Assembly (NCBI RefSeq): GCF_001938565.1
Contig: NZ_MSYM01000007.1
Span: 186,001-250,000 of the forward strand
Direction: 5' to 3'
Length of the DNA stretch: 64,000 bases
Source: Rhodoferax antarcticus ANT.BR
Lineage (GTDB): Bacteria; Pseudomonadota; Gammaproteobacteria; Burkholderiales; Burkholderiaceae_C
In this document: positions 9,091-19,279 of the stretch, piece after piece
Layout of the letters: every line of letters begins with the position of its first letter
Position numbering within the stretch: position 1 is the stretch's first letter
Notes under the pieces: model-generated
Databases searched by the model: none
What the model was told of the DNA's origin: nothing
The model's input: only the letters and a program-made list of their open reading frames with translations
Position numbers and translations under genes: made by a program

Positions 9091-11110
9091 AACATCAGTG
9101 ACTGACGTCCGCATTGGATCACGTAGTTTGGTTTCTACTTTCTCAAACGCCTTGTTGCGCGGTCTGGGGCGAGCCTGGGTATTGATCGTGTCGCTGGTGA
9201 TTGCTTTGTCCCTCGTACGACTGGGGCAGCTGGTCTATTTTTGGCCATCCGGCTATCAGGCGCCTTACACCGATGTCGCCATGGTGGCGCTGCAGGGGTT
9301 GCGGTTCGACTTGAAAGTGAGTGCCATTGCAGGGTTTTTGTTGCTCCTGATCTTGCCTTGGGTATCCGGTCGGATCGCCAGATACATCGCTGCGGCGGTC
9401 GCGTTCGGCTACATCATGACGTCTTTGATCAACCTGCACTACTTCGGGTTTTACAAGACACCAATTGATCCCATGGTGTTTGGTTTGGTGGAGGACGACA
9501 CTGCGGCGGTATTGACAACCATTTGGCACGACTTCCCGGTTGTTCTGACCCTGGTTCTGGGGATCGTTCTCACGGTAGGTACGGTGGCTGGGCACCGATG
9601 GCTGATACGCCGGATGAAGCCTGACACGGTGCTGCGCACCAAACCATTGGCACTGAAACTCACCGTGATTGTGGTGGCCTTGTTTGCGCTCCTGCTCGCG
9701 GGAAAAGGGACGCTGCGTGCCATGGCTTTGCAGCGCCAGCATCTGACCGTTACCACCTCCCAGTTCCTCAATGACATGGTGCCTAACGGTGTGATTGCGC
9801 TGAAATACGCCTGGGACAGCCGGGGTTTGTCGCAAGACCTGCAAAATCCACTTGCAGGACTGAAGTCTATGGGTTTCGACTCGCCACGGGTTGCGGCAGC
9901 TGCCTTAGGTTTGCCGCATGACAGCGAAGCTGCCGTCAAAGCCGCCTTGACGGCCCATGAGCTATTAACTAGCAGCACCAAGAAAAACCTGATTTTTTTC
10001 TTGATGGAGTCCTGGAGTGCCGAACCACTGCTGTACCAAAGTCCCCGCTTTGATGTGATGGGGCGCATGGCCAGCACCATGGACAAAGCCTGTCATTTCA
10101 GCAACTTTGACTCTGCCCAGGGCGGCACACACCCGGCTCTGGAAGCCATCCTGTTTTCGACGCCGATTACCCCGCTCACGTTGGGCAACGTGGGACGCAA
10201 ACCGATCCCCTGGTCTGTGCCGTTGGTGATTCGTCAAGCGGGTTACCAAACTTTGTTTGTCACATCGGGCCGCGCTGGCTGGCGGGACATCAACCGCGTT
10301 TTCAAGGTCCAAGGGTTTGACGAGATCGTTGATGCCAACACCCTCAAAGAGACTTATCCGGAGGCTCAACTGGGCATTTGGGGCGTTTGGGACGGGTATT
10401 TGTTCAAATATCTGAAGCAGCGCCTGGCTGCCCAGCCAGCCAACAAACCGCTGTTTGTGTTTGTGCTGTCGTCCACCAACCACCCGCCCTATGACTTGCC
10501 ACCAGATTACCAGCGAGTGCCGCGGGACATGGCCCTGTGGGGCGGCGAGACCAGCTCAGACACACTCCTGCTGAATCTTGACACCTACCATTACGCCACC
10601 GATCTGCTTGGCGGCTTTGTGCAGGACATCCAGAAGGGGCCGCAGTACGACCACACCATCGTGGCGGCCACCGGTGACCACAACGTCCGAAGCTTTGGGG
10701 TCTACGCCGACAGCCGACGTCGTTACCTGATGCACCAGGTGCCATTTGTCATTTGGGGCAAAAACCTGTCCTGTGGCAATCAGCAGAGTTTGCCCGCCAG
10801 CCATCGGGACATGTTCAGTACCTTACTGCCATTGGTTGGGGTCACCGGCCCCTATGTCAACACCGGGCGCAACCTGCTACACACCCTGCCCGACACACCC
10901 GACCCAATCAACGCGCCACGCGCACTCTTTTTTCCAGGTGAGGCACGTAACGCCCAAGGCGTCTGGCAGTTGGGCAACAAAGATTCTTTTTCCTGCAGTT
11001 CAGCCCACCCATCGGCTGGTGATTGCCACTTCAGCGCACAAGACGACCTCCAGGAGCGTGCGCGATATGGCCTGCTTGACTGGAACGTGCGCAGCGCCCT
11101 CAAAAACTAG
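9077..11110 (+). CDS. LTA-synthase-family membrane sulfatase-fold protein (probable phosphoglycerol transferase type)
   Basis: 677 residues from the first GTG. The N-terminal 210 residues contain about five membrane segments, followed by a periplasmic sulfatase/alkaline-phosphatase fold. Visible family elements are LIFFLMESWSAEPLL (metal site), FDSAQGGTHPALEAI with the probable catalytic Thr, STNHPPYDLP, and ATGDHNVRSFG with the metal-binding Asp-His. Gram-negative relatives include OpgB and other enzymes that move phospho-head groups onto periplasmic glycans. The 9077 GTG lies in the loop of the upstream hairpin, so a GTG at 9098 or a later codon is as likely. Substrate unknown. Confidence 0.8.
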   Translation: MCWLATSVTDVRIGSRSLVSTFSNALLRGLGRAWVLIVSLVIALSLVRLGQLVYFWPSGYQAPYTDVAMVALQGLRFDLKVSAIAGFLLLLILPWVSGRIARYIAAAVAFGYIMTSLINLHYFGFYKTPIDPMVFGLVEDDTAAVLTTIWHDFPVVLTLVLGIVLTVGTVAGHRWLIRRMKPDTVLRTKPLALKLTVIVVALFALLLAGKGTLRAMALQRQHLTVTTSQFLNDMVPNGVIALKYAWDSRGLSQDLQNPLAGLKSMGFDSPRVAAAALGLPHDSEAAVKAALTAHELLTSSTKKNLIFFLMESWSAEPLLYQSPRFDVMGRMASTMDKACHFSNFDSAQGGTHPALEAILFSTPITPLTLGNVGRKPIPWSVPLVIRQAGYQTLFVTSGRAGWRDINRVFKVQGFDEIVDANTLKETYPEAQLGIWGVWDGYLFKYLKQRLAAQPANKPLFVFVLSSTNHPPYDLPPDYQRVPRDMALWGGETSSDTLLLNLDTYHYATDLLGGFVQDIQKGPQYDHTIVAATGDHNVRSFGVYADSRRRYLMHQVPFVIWGKNLSCGNQQSLPASHRDMFSTLLPLVGVTGPYVNTGRNLLHTLPDTPDPINAPRALFFPGEARNAQGVWQLGNKDSFSCSSAHPSAGDCHFSAQDDLQERARYGLLDWNVRSALKN

Positions 11111-11146
11111 CAAGCGGTGGCACAGCCGGGACGACTTGGCTGTCTT

Positions 11147-11182
11147 GGCATCATGGCATCATGGCATCATGGCATCATGGCA
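11147..11182. repeat. 8-bp tandem repeat (GGCATCAT, 4.5 copies) over the ubiA stop codon
   Basis: GGCATCAT occurs four times in succession (11147-11178) followed by GGCA. The ubiA TGA stop (11175-11177 on the plus strand as TCA) lies in the last full unit. Copy-number changes would lie after the stop, so they would not alter the protein. Confidence 0.9.
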
Positions 11183-12047
11183 AGCTGTAGCTGGCCGCAA
11201 TGCCTACAAACACAGTGAACCCCAACCAGTGGTTGAGTCGGAAAGCTTTGAAACAGCCCTCTCGGGTGCGCTGACGAATCAGCGTGTAGTGCCAGGCCAC
11301 TTGCACCAAAGCTACACCGATAGCTACAAAATAAATAGCTCCTAGCGCATATGGCATAAGGGCTAGAGCCCAAAACCCTATATATATCAGATAAAACAAC
11401 AGGACGGCTGATACGTCCCATCGGCCCAGGGTGATGGCCGAGGTTTTCATGCCAATCTTCAGATCATCGTCACGGTCCACCATGGCGTATTCGGTGTCGT
11501 AGGCCAGCACCCAGCAGAGGTTGCCCAGGAACAGCAGCCAGGCCAGTGGCGGCACCGCCCCCTGCACTGCGGCAAAAGCCATCGGGATGCCCATGCCAAA
11601 CGCCAGTCCCAGCACCGCCTGCGGCATCGACACCCAGCGTTTGGCATAGGGGTAAATCAAGGTCACCGCCAGCGCCGCAAATGACAACGCCACGGTGAGT
11701 CTGTTGGTGGTGAGCACCAGCGCAAATGACAGCAGCGCCAGCACTGCACCCACACCCAGGGCCTCTTTTACCGATACCGCGCCGCTGGTGACCGGGCGCT
11801 GCGCGGTGCGCTTGACGTGTTTATCAAACTCGCGGTCGGCCACGTCGTTGATACAGCAGCCCGCGCTGCGCATCAGGATCGTGCCCAGAACAAAAACGCT
11901 CAGCAAATGCCAGCCCGGAAACCCGCCTGCGGCCACCCACAACGCACCCAGCGTGGGCCACAACAGCAGCAGCCAACCAGCAGGGCGGCTCCAGCGGATC
12001 AAATCCAGGTACAGGCCCAGCTTCTTCTGCAGAAAACTCACTCGCAC
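11175..12047 (-). CDS. ubiA: 4-hydroxybenzoate polyprenyltransferase
   Basis: 290 residues, GTG start, about eight membrane segments. It prenylates 4-hydroxybenzoate, the first membrane-bound step of ubiquinone synthesis. Both aspartate-rich, Mg-diphosphate-binding loops are present: [17 protein letters not shown] and [16 protein letters not shown]. The C-terminal part after the second loop ([21 protein letters not shown]) is encoded by a copy of an interspersed DNA repeat, yet the frame and length are kept. The gene ends in an 8-bp tandem repeat. Confidence 0.95.
   Translation of the reverse strand: MRVSFLQKKLGLYLDLIRWSRPAGWLLLLWPTLGALWVAAGGFPGWHLLSVFVLGTILMRSAGCCINDVADREFDKHVKRTAQRPVTSGAVSVKEALGVGAVLALLSFALVLTTNRLTVALSFAALAVTLIYPYAKRWVSMPQAVLGLAFGMGIPMAFAAVQGAVPPLAWLLFLGNLCWVLAYDTEYAMVDRDDDLKIGMKTSAITLGRWDVSAVLLFYLIYIGFWALALMPYALGAIYFVAIGVALVQVAWHYTLIRQRTREGCFKAFRLNHWLGFTVFVGIAASYSLP
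11321..11390 (+). repeat. Interspersed repeat copy A, inside ubiA
   Basis: Contains TAGC, 18 bases, then AAGGGCTAGAGCCC (core about 11337-11372). This is the same spacing and core as the intergenic copies at 27.2, 29.1, 40.1, 44.0 and 62.6 kb. It lies antisense within the ubiA coding sequence. Similarity judged by eye. Confidence 0.75.
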
Positions 12048-12063
12048 ACCCTCTTTGGCTGGT

Positions 12064-13017
12064 TCAGGAAAGCCGCGTCACACCGGGCAATTCGCAGGCG
12101 TAAATCGCGTTACGCAGCGCGGCAATCGCCTCGTAACGGGTGAAACTGCGCCGCCAGGCCAGCACCACTCGGCGTGTGGGTGGGTCACCTTCAAACGGCA
12201 GGTATTTGATGTAGGCCTCGTCTTGCCGCTGACGCTTGGGTTTCAACTGCAGCGCCTCTTTGGGCACGCTTAGCCGTGGCACCAGCGTGACGCCCATGCC
12301 AGCGGCGACCATGTGCTTGATGGTTTCCAGCGACGAGCCCTCGAAACTTTTGCGAATCCCTTCAGCGTTGCTTGAAAAGCGCGCGAACTCCGGGCAAACC
12401 TCCAGCACATGGTCCCGAAAGCAATGCCCACTGCCCAGCAGCAGCATGGTCTCGTTCTTCAGCTGCTCGCTGGTCACACTGGTTTGGCTGGCAAACGGGT
12501 GCTTCATCGGCACGGCTGCATAAAAAGGCTCGTCGTACAGCGGGGCTACCGCCAGCCCGGCATCAGGAAAAGGCTCGGCCAAAATCGTGCAGTCGATCTC
12601 TCCGGTGCGCAGCATGTCAAGGAGCTTGACGGTGAAGTTTTCCTGCAACATCAGCGGCATCTCGGGCGTGTGTTCAATCATCTGACGCACCAGCGACGGC
12701 AGCAGGTAGGGGCTGATGGTGTAAATCACGCCCAGCGTCAACGCGCCTGCCAACGGGTTTTTGCCGCGCTTGGCCATCTCTTTGATGGCAGCAGCCTGCT
12801 CCAGCACGCTTTGCGCCTGGCGGACGATTTCCTGGCCCAGCGCGGTGACAGCCACCTCATTGGCGCTGCGCTCAAAGAGCTTCACATCAAGCTCTTCTTC
12901 GAGCTTTTTCACCGCCACCGATAACGTCGGCTGCGACACGTAGCAGGCTTCAGCCGCCTTGCCAAAGTGCCGCTCGCGCGCCACCGCCACGATGTATTTG
13001 AGTTCAGTCAGGGTCAT
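12064..13017 (-). CDS. oxyR: Hydrogen-peroxide-inducible LysR-type activator OxyR
   Basis: 317 residues. The N-terminal winged helix-turn-helix (residues 1-60, [19 protein letters not shown]) is followed by a substrate-binding-like sensor domain. The redox pair is at C199 and C208 within [14 protein letters not shown], the same numbering as E. coli OxyR. This strongly supports thiol-based peroxide sensing and not a generic LysR assignment. It reads into ubiA 16 bases downstream; together with recG this forms a co-oriented minus-strand block. Confidence 0.95.
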   Translation of the reverse strand: MTLTELKYIVAVARERHFGKAAEACYVSQPTLSVAVKKLEEELDVKLFERSANEVAVTALGQEIVRQAQSVLEQAAAIKEMAKRGKNPLAGALTLGVIYTISPYLLPSLVRQMIEHTPEMPLMLQENFTVKLLDMLRTGEIDCTILAEPFPDAGLAVAPLYDEPFYAAVPMKHPFASQTSVTSEQLKNETMLLLGSGHCFRDHVLEVCPEFARFSSNAEGIRKSFEGSSLETIKHMVAAGMGVTLVPRLSVPKEALQLKPKRQRQDEAYIKYLPFEGDPPTRRVVLAWRRSFTRYEAIAALRNAIYACELPGVTRLS

Positions 13018-13596
13018 GGGCCTATTGTCTTATCAGAACAGCTGATTTGCCGGGTGAAATATCAAGTCGCACCGCCAGACCGGGTGCGATTCAACCTGAT
13101 GCGACATCCTGAAGACATCAAGATTTCACGTCAACCCCGGCGCAGCGCATCAAACCCGGCACGGCGATTGGGTTATGCGCATGCGGTTCCGAGGTGAAAA
13201 CACACGCGAAACTGCAGGGTAAGAACGCCCACAACTGTCGGCGCGCGCCTTTCACCCCGAAGCCCGGTCGCCTAACCCAATCACCGTGCCTAGCTCTGTC
13301 TGGGTCAGAATTTCTGCTGTCAACAATTCACATCCATTCGGGCCATATCCAGCGTAGGCAACTTTTGACTCGCCCCCTGCCAGCGTACCAAAACGCTCGC
13401 AAAATCAGTCGGGTGTGCGCTTTGCGTAGGTTAAGGAGGAGACCGCGCAGCGGGCGGGGGACACGTAGCCAAGCGCATCGCCCGGCTGATTCAACAACCA
13501 CCGTGATATCAGCCTTCGACCCAGTAGACGCATCTGAGGTCAACATCACTTTGAATCGCACTCCGCCAGACCACCGGGCACTGGACCAGCGGCTGC
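13018..13596. other. 579-base gap between recG and oxyR; no convincing gene
   Basis: It should hold the oxyR promoter. TCGCACC (13067-13073) and GGTGCGA (13083-13089) form a short stem 50-70 bases upstream of oxyR, a possible operator or mRNA hairpin. A 90-codon minus-strand frame at 13328-13600 overlaps the recG stop as ATGA, but its composition is arginine- and tryptophan-rich with no recognisable domain. I see no gene I can support. Confidence 0.5.
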
Positions 13597-15867
13597 TCAT
13601 GCTTTCAAATACTCGGCCTTGGCGCCCAGCCAGCGCAGCACGTGCTTCTCAGCCAGAGACGGGTACCTGTCCAGCATCACCGGCGCCAACTCGCGCGCCC
13701 AGGCCAACAGATTTGCGTCGAGCACCACATCGGCAAAACGCAATAACGCGGCCCCCGACTGGCGCGCGCCCATGAACTCGCCGGGGCCGCGAATCTCCAG
13801 GTCGCGCCGGGCGATCTCGAAGCCGTCGTTGCTCTCGGCCATGGCACGCAAGCGCTCACGCGCGGTCTCGCTTAGGCGCGGCGCGTCACCTGTGCTGTAG
13901 AGCAACACGCAGGCCGAGGCCGCCGCACCCCGCCCGACCCGGCCGCGCAACTGGTGCAACTGCGACAGGCCAAAACGCTCGGCATGCTCAATCACCATCA
14001 GGCTGGCGTTGGGCACGTCTACCCCCACTTCAATGACGGTAGTGCTAACCAGCACCGCCATCTGCCCGCCGGTAAACAAGCTCATCACTGCGCGCTTTTC
14101 AGCCACAGGCATGCGCGAATGCAGCAGGCCCACCCTCACACCGGGCAGTGCAGCGCTAAGCTGGGCGTGAGTCTCGGTGGCGTTGGTCAGGTCCAGCGCC
14201 TCACTTTCCTCGATCAGCGGGCACACCCAATAGATTTGCCGCCCGTCTTCAATCTGGACGCGAATGCGCTCTACCACCTCGCCACGGCGTGCGTCGTTGA
14301 CCACCTTGGTGATGATCGGCGTGCGCCCGGGCGGCAGCTCGTCGATGGTGGACACGTCCAGATCAGCGTAATAACTCATGGCCAGCGTGCGTGGAATCGG
14401 CGTGGCTGTCATCATCAAAAGATGTGGCTCCAGCGCGTCCACCAGTTTGCCGCGCAGGGCCAGGCGCTGCGCCACGCCAAAGCGGTGTTGCTCGTCGATG
14501 ATGGCCAACGCCAGGCGGCTGAACTGCACCTTGTCCTGGATGATGGCGTGGGTGCCGATGACCAACTGCGCTTGGCCGCTGGCGATCAGCGCCAGCATCT
14601 CGCGGCGCTCTTTAGCCTTCTGGCTGCCGGTGAGCCAAGCCACGGTGATGCCCAGTGGCGCCAGCCAGCTCACCAGCTTGGCAAAGTGCTGGGTGGCCAG
14701 AATTTCGGTGGGGGCCATCAGCGCGCACTGCCAGCCCGCGTCGATGCACACCGTCGCAGCCAGCGCCGCCACCACGGTTTTGCCAGAGCCTACATCGCCT
14801 TGCAGCAGGCGGTGCATGGGCACGTTTTGAAGCAGGTCATGGGTGATTTCTTCGCAGACGCGGCGCTGGGCGGCGGTCAACTGGAAAGGCAGCGTAGCCA
14901 GCAGGCGCTCATGCAGGGTTGGCGTTGCGGCGTCTGCCGACACGGCGAAACCACTTGACGCTGCATGATCAGCGGGGCCGCTGAGTTCCCAGGGCTGGGC
15001 GCTTATCGCCACCGCATCGCCCAACGTTACCCGACCCAACACCGGTGCCCGTAGCGCTGCGCGCTCGCGTTTGGCCTGCAGTTGCGAGAGTTGCTGCGCG
15101 AGCAGTTCCTCGGCTTTGAGTCGCTGCCATGCCGGGTGGCTGTGGTCTTCCATCGCGGACAAGGTCGCATCGGGCGTTGGGTAGTGCAAAAACAAGAGCG
15201 CCTCACGCATATTCCATAAGGGCTGCAGGCCGATTTGACTTAAATAATCGGGCGGAATGGTGTCACTGAGGTCAGCCCGCGCCAAGCCGGCATCCACCGC
15301 CCGGCGCAGGTAGGCTTGCGGCAAACCCGCCATAGTGGGGTAGACCGGTGTCAACGCGGTCGCCAGCGCACCGCCTGCGGCTTTGAAGGCCGGGTGCATC
15401 ATTGTCAGCCCGGCAAAACCACCACGAATTTCACCACGCACCCGCAATGGGTTGCCCACGGCCAGCGCCTTTTGCTGCGACGGGTAAAAGGTGAAAAAGC
15501 GCAGCAGGCAGGTGCCGGTGCCATCGTCCAGCGTCACCAGCAGCTGCCGGGTGCCGCCGAGCTTGACCTCACTGTGGCGCACGGTGCCTTCAATTTGTGC
15601 CACCTCACCCTCACGCACGTCGCGCAGCTTGACCAGCCGGGTTTCGTCCTCGTAGCGCAGCGGCAGGTGCAGCGCCAGATCAATGGCGCGGTTCAGGCCC
15701 AACTTACGCAGGGCTTTTTGCGGCCCGCTCAGGGGTTTGGGCGGTGACGCAACAGCGGGTTTGACGGGCAGCGTGAGCATGTGGCGATTTTGCACGTGCG
15801 GCAAGGCTAGCGGTGACTCGGCGTCCAGCAAAACCGTCGTGGGATCTCCGCTTGGCAAAACGGCCAC
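13597..15867 (-). CDS. recG: ATP-dependent DNA helicase RecG
   Basis: 756 residues from a GTG start; an ATG at 15780 (MLTLPVKPAV) is an equally possible start and closer to family length. RecG remodels stalled replication forks and branch-migrates Holliday junctions. The wedge/OB domain (ALHLPLRYEDETRLVKL) is followed by helicase motifs: Walker A GDVGSGKTVVAAL, DEQH box IIDEQHRFGVAQR, ATPIPRTLA, and motif VI HQLRGRVGRG. It lies 30 bases after an acyltransferase gene on the same strand. Confidence 0.96.
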   Translation of the reverse strand: MAVLPSGDPTTVLLDAESPLALPHVQNRHMLTLPVKPAVASPPKPLSGPQKALRKLGLNRAIDLALHLPLRYEDETRLVKLRDVREGEVAQIEGTVRHSEVKLGGTRQLLVTLDDGTGTCLLRFFTFYPSQQKALAVGNPLRVRGEIRGGFAGLTMMHPAFKAAGGALATALTPVYPTMAGLPQAYLRRAVDAGLARADLSDTIPPDYLSQIGLQPLWNMREALLFLHYPTPDATLSAMEDHSHPAWQRLKAEELLAQQLSQLQAKRERAALRAPVLGRVTLGDAVAISAQPWELSGPADHAASSGFAVSADAATPTLHERLLATLPFQLTAAQRRVCEEITHDLLQNVPMHRLLQGDVGSGKTVVAALAATVCIDAGWQCALMAPTEILATQHFAKLVSWLAPLGITVAWLTGSQKAKERREMLALIASGQAQLVIGTHAIIQDKVQFSRLALAIIDEQHRFGVAQRLALRGKLVDALEPHLLMMTATPIPRTLAMSYYADLDVSTIDELPPGRTPIITKVVNDARRGEVVERIRVQIEDGRQIYWVCPLIEESEALDLTNATETHAQLSAALPGVRVGLLHSRMPVAEKRAVMSLFTGGQMAVLVSTTVIEVGVDVPNASLMVIEHAERFGLSQLHQLRGRVGRGAAASACVLLYSTGDAPRLSETARERLRAMAESNDGFEIARRDLEIRGPGEFMGARQSGAALLRFADVVLDANLLAWARELAPVMLDRYPSLAEKHVLRWLGAKAEYLKA

Positions 15868-15897
15868 GCCAGAGCGAGGTCAGGCAACCAACACGCT

Positions 15898-17007
15898 TCA
15901 GGCTGGCACAGTTTGCGACGCTCTGGGCCGCCCCAGTCGACTGAGTTTGCACTCGACCAGATGGTAAAAAGCCGCGCCGGCCAAGTTACACGCCAGCCAA
16001 GCCACCAGTACCCCAGCCGTTTGCACCCACACATCCGCTGCGGCATAACGCGTGAACCAGGCGTTGACCACCAAGGCCACCGGGAAATTCAGTAAGAACA
16101 CCGAATAGGAAATTTTGCCCAGGTACGCCAGCACCGGGCTTCGCGGCCAGGTGTAGAGCCAACCTTTGCGCAGCGACCATGCCAGAACCAACGCCACCGT
16201 AAGCGCCAGCGCAATGCGCGTGCGAAAGTCAAATGCCAGCGCCAGCAGTGTCAGCAACACCAGTCCCCACATGCGCCAGCGTCGCGCGTGCAGCGAAGGC
16301 ACCTGGCTGAACCAGTAGGCCAGGGCACCCAGGCCATAGGCGCCAAAAAAATACACCGCCCAGTCATCCCAATCGGCATCGCGGTTGAAATAGAACAAAG
16401 ATGCCAGCCCCACCGCCCACACCAAGGCATGCGTCAACCGGCGCCTGCCAAGTGATGATGCCTCTGGCCAGCGCCTGGCTAACCAAAGCAGCAACAGCAT
16501 TAAGGCGAACAGCTGGAAATCGATCGCCACATACCAGACCCCAGCCGACAGCGAATCCACGTCCAGCAGACTCTGCAACAACAAGACGTGGCTGACAAAC
16601 TGCCAGACGGTAGGGGAATCGGGCAAGGAGTCATGCTGCATCCAGTGGTCGGCCAGCTTGGTACAGACCATGGCCACCAGCAGCGCTGCAACATAGGGCA
16701 GGGCCACCCGCACATAACGCTGCCACAACTGTGCCATCGGATTCGCGGTCATCAAGATCGCCTGGGGCGCCAGGCTGCGGGCCGCCAGAAAACCAGCGAC
16801 CACCAAAAAAACCTGCACCGCCATACGCGCGTCCTGGCTAAACCAGGCCACCAGATCGGGTGCAAGCAGATAGGTGCCATCAGACAGTGGCCCGTAAAAG
16901 GCAAGGTGATGCAAGACGATCAGCTGGGACGCCACCGCTTTGAACGCATCCACCAACGGCAGACACTGCCGCGGCGCAGGACTGGCAGGCATGTGAAATG
17001 ACGACAT
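15898..17007 (-). CDS. Acyltransferase-3 family membrane protein
   Basis: 369 residues from MSSFHMPASPAP; an upstream in-frame extension to 17142 looks non-coding. About ten membrane segments. The N-terminal family hallmark is VDAFKAVASQLIVLHHLAFYG, with the active-site-like His pair, then VQVFLVVAGFLAAR. Such proteins O-acylate glycans at the inner membrane (for example OafA, OpgC). It precedes recG on the same strand. Its substrate cannot be told. Confidence 0.85.
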   Translation of the reverse strand: MSSFHMPASPAPRQCLPLVDAFKAVASQLIVLHHLAFYGPLSDGTYLLAPDLVAWFSQDARMAVQVFLVVAGFLAARSLAPQAILMTANPMAQLWQRYVRVALPYVAALLVAMVCTKLADHWMQHDSLPDSPTVWQFVSHVLLLQSLLDVDSLSAGVWYVAIDFQLFALMLLLLWLARRWPEASSLGRRRLTHALVWAVGLASLFYFNRDADWDDWAVYFFGAYGLGALAYWFSQVPSLHARRWRMWGLVLLTLLALAFDFRTRIALALTVALVLAWSLRKGWLYTWPRSPVLAYLGKISYSVFLLNFPVALVVNAWFTRYAAADVWVQTAGVLVAWLACNLAGAAFYHLVECKLSRLGRPRASQTVPA

Positions 17008-17319
17008 GTGAATTAAACAGTGCGATTTTCGGCTGACGATCAGGCCTATGCACGGATCAAACCGGGGACGGCTCCAAACACACGACCAAACCGAACAGCA
17101 CTCTCGAAAAAGAGCGTACTTTACCCAATCCGCAAGCCACAAACCGAGAAAAGACGGTCGGCTCAGCTGAAAAGTGCGCCTGAAACGTCTGGAAAAACCT
17201 ACCGCGCAACGGTGCCGGGTGACGGGTGGCGTGCCACCTCAGCGGTGCTAGGCCTGGCCACACGATTGGCCCACGCGTGAGATACTTTTTGCTCCACTAA
17301 AAACACATAGGAGACATTT
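17008..17319. other. 312-base divergent intergenic region; no gene seen
   Basis: It separates the minus-strand acyltransferase from the plus-strand DsrE-like gene and should hold both promoters. The stretch AGGAGA ends 7 bases before the 17320 ATG, a good ribosome-binding site. I see no RNA gene or repeat. Confidence 0.5.
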
Positions 17320-17733
17320 ATGCCTTTTCGATCAATGATGGCCGCGGCCATTCTCATGGCTGGCATGACGCTGGCGCAAGCGCAAGACAAGGTGGTTTAT
17401 CACGTGAACGACACGGCCAGCCAGGCACTGGCTGCGCTGCGCAATATCCGCAACCACCTCGACACTGACCCCAGCGCCCAAATCACGCTGGTGGCGCATG
17501 CCTTTGGGATTGATTTTTTGATGGAGGGTATGAAAGACCGGGGCGAGTCGGCGTTTGAGCCACTGGTGGCCGCTCTGAAGAACCGTGGTGTCAAGTTTGA
17601 GGTGTGCGAAATTACCCTGATAAACCGCAACCTGAAAAAGGAGCAGTTCATCCAGGAGGTCGATTTCACACCCTCAGGCGTGGTGCGGTTGACCAAGCTG
17701 CAACTGGCAGGCTACGCTTACATCAAACCCTGA
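17320..17733 (+). CDS. Periplasmic DsrE-family protein
   Basis: 137 residues with a clear Sec signal peptide (MMAAAILMAGMTLAQAQD). The mature part has the DsrE/DsrF-like fold: VVYHVNDTASQALAALRNI, ITLVAHAFGIDFLM and a single cysteine in VKFEVCEITL at the position typical of this family. Exported DsrE-like proteins are widespread in betaproteobacteria and mostly of unknown function; sulfur trafficking is possible. The ribosome-binding site AGGAGA supports the start. Confidence 0.8.
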   Translation: MPFRSMMAAAILMAGMTLAQAQDKVVYHVNDTASQALAALRNIRNHLDTDPSAQITLVAHAFGIDFLMEGMKDRGESAFEPLVAALKNRGVKFEVCEITLINRNLKKEQFIQEVDFTPSGVVRLTKLQLAGYAYIKP

Positions 17734-17787
17734 CGCATTTGCCCGCCATGCGTGCGTGCTGGAGAATTTAGCCACCAGATGAGGGCA

Positions 17788-19199
17788 TCATGCCGCAAGC
17801 TCTTGCGACACCTCAGTGGCAGTTTCCAGGCGCAGCGGCAAAATGGCCTTGATGCTGGTGCCATGTCCGACCACCGATTTAAGTTCCAGCCGACCTTTCA
17901 GTGTAAGCATGCGCTGGCGCATGCCCGACAAACCGTAACTTGCGTTTTTAATTTGTCCAGCGTCAAGACCCGCACCATCGTCACTCACCACCACCTCAAT
18001 ATAGTTCCCGTACTCTGTGACCAACACTTGAGCCCGTGTGGCGCGCGCGTGTTTGGCGATATTGGTGAGAGCCTCTTGCACCAAACGATGCACCGCCAGC
18101 TGTTGTGCGTCATTGAGCACCAACTCATCCACGCTCAGTTCCACCTGTAGCTGCGTTTGCGCTCTGAACTCCTGCGTCAAAATATCCAGCGCGGCGGGCA
18201 AGCCCAGGTTGGAGAGTGACGAGGGGCGCAAATCCTCGATGATTCTTCGCTTGAGGGCGATTCCGGCATTGAGTGTTGTCGCTAGGTGACTCAGGCGTTC
18301 GTGCAGTTCGGGTGGGTCGGCTGGCAACTTTGATTTGACACGTGCCACATCGAACTTGGCTGCAGTGAGCAAGGAGCCCAACTCGTCGTGTAACTCCCGC
18401 GCCAAATGCTCGCGCTCGCGCTCTTGTACATTGATCAAATGGTTGGCCAGTCGCTCCAGGTCAGCAGTGCGCAATGTCACCAAACCTTCGAGTTTGACCT
18501 TTTCCAGCTGCAGGTCTTGGGCACGCTTTTGCGAGGCATCATGCAGCTTGCTCGAGCCGCGCAAATACAGGCCAAACGTCAGCAAGGCAAAAAGCGCCCA
18601 GACCATAACACTCAGGCGCGATGCCAACAAACTTTGCTGGACCTTACTGGTTTGCAGTGCCATATCTCTGGCGGCCGATGCGAGCAACACATTCGATGCC
18701 GCTCGCACCGCGTCCATATATTTGCGCCCCAGACCGGTGCTTAACACTTCCTGCCAAACTGCAGTTTCCGCGCCGGATTGACGCAGCTGGATCGACAGCT
18801 CCAACTCTGCCAATTTTCGCGAAATCGCGCGCGACAACGCAGCGAATTCAGCCATCAACCGAACATCGGTCACTACCAGCGAGCGCAAGTTGTTGAGCGA
18901 GCCCTCAACCTTTGCCACGGCTTGGGTATATAACCCCGCTGCCCGGTCTCAGCATCGAGCAGCAGCCGCTGCAAATCATAAATGCTGGCTTGGCGCTGGG
19001 CAGCAACGGTACTGTGGCGCGAGGCTTCGCTGGCGGCATGAAAATTGAGTTCATTCGCCAAAATCAACAGCGCCGTCACCACCACGGCCAAGCCCAAAAT
19101 CACCGACTGCTTGAAAAGCCATTTGCGGGCAGCCCTCACCCAAACATGTCCGCCGACGCTGTCGCTCAAACGGAGCCATTTACTGAACATGCGCATCAT
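17788..19199 (-). pseudogene. NarX/CHASE3-type sensor histidine kinase, disrupted by a frame-changing deletion
   Basis: Two overlapping frames encode one protein. The upstream part (to about 18930) has a membrane segment and CHASE3 start ending LLLDAETGQRGYI. The downstream part (17788-18918) continues TQAVAKVEGSLNN, then a second membrane segment, a HisKA_3 site HLARELHDELGSLL and an HATPase (NIAKHARA, DDGAGLD). Between them about 11 residues usual in CHASE3 (an LTGD..YL..Y stretch) are missing and the frame changes at the TATATA near 18927-18932. The kinase half could still be translated from the GTG at 18918 as a shorter protein. Partner regulator next door is also broken. Confidence 0.8.
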
Positions 19200-19279
19200 T
19201 CTTCTCGCTGCCAGCCCTGATGCAATTTGCGCTTGACCGCAGGGCGTCACGGACTTGAGCGGTGGCGCCCTGACAGACG

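Noticed and set aside
11147..11182. Phase-variable switch in ubiA through the 8-bp tandem repeat
   Set aside because: The repeat lies at and after the stop codon, so copy changes would not alter the UbiA frame.
13328..13600. 90-codon minus-strand frame overlapping the recG stop as ATGA
   Set aside because: Arg/Trp-rich composition, no domain and no ribosome-binding site of its own; the overlap alone is not enough to call a gene.
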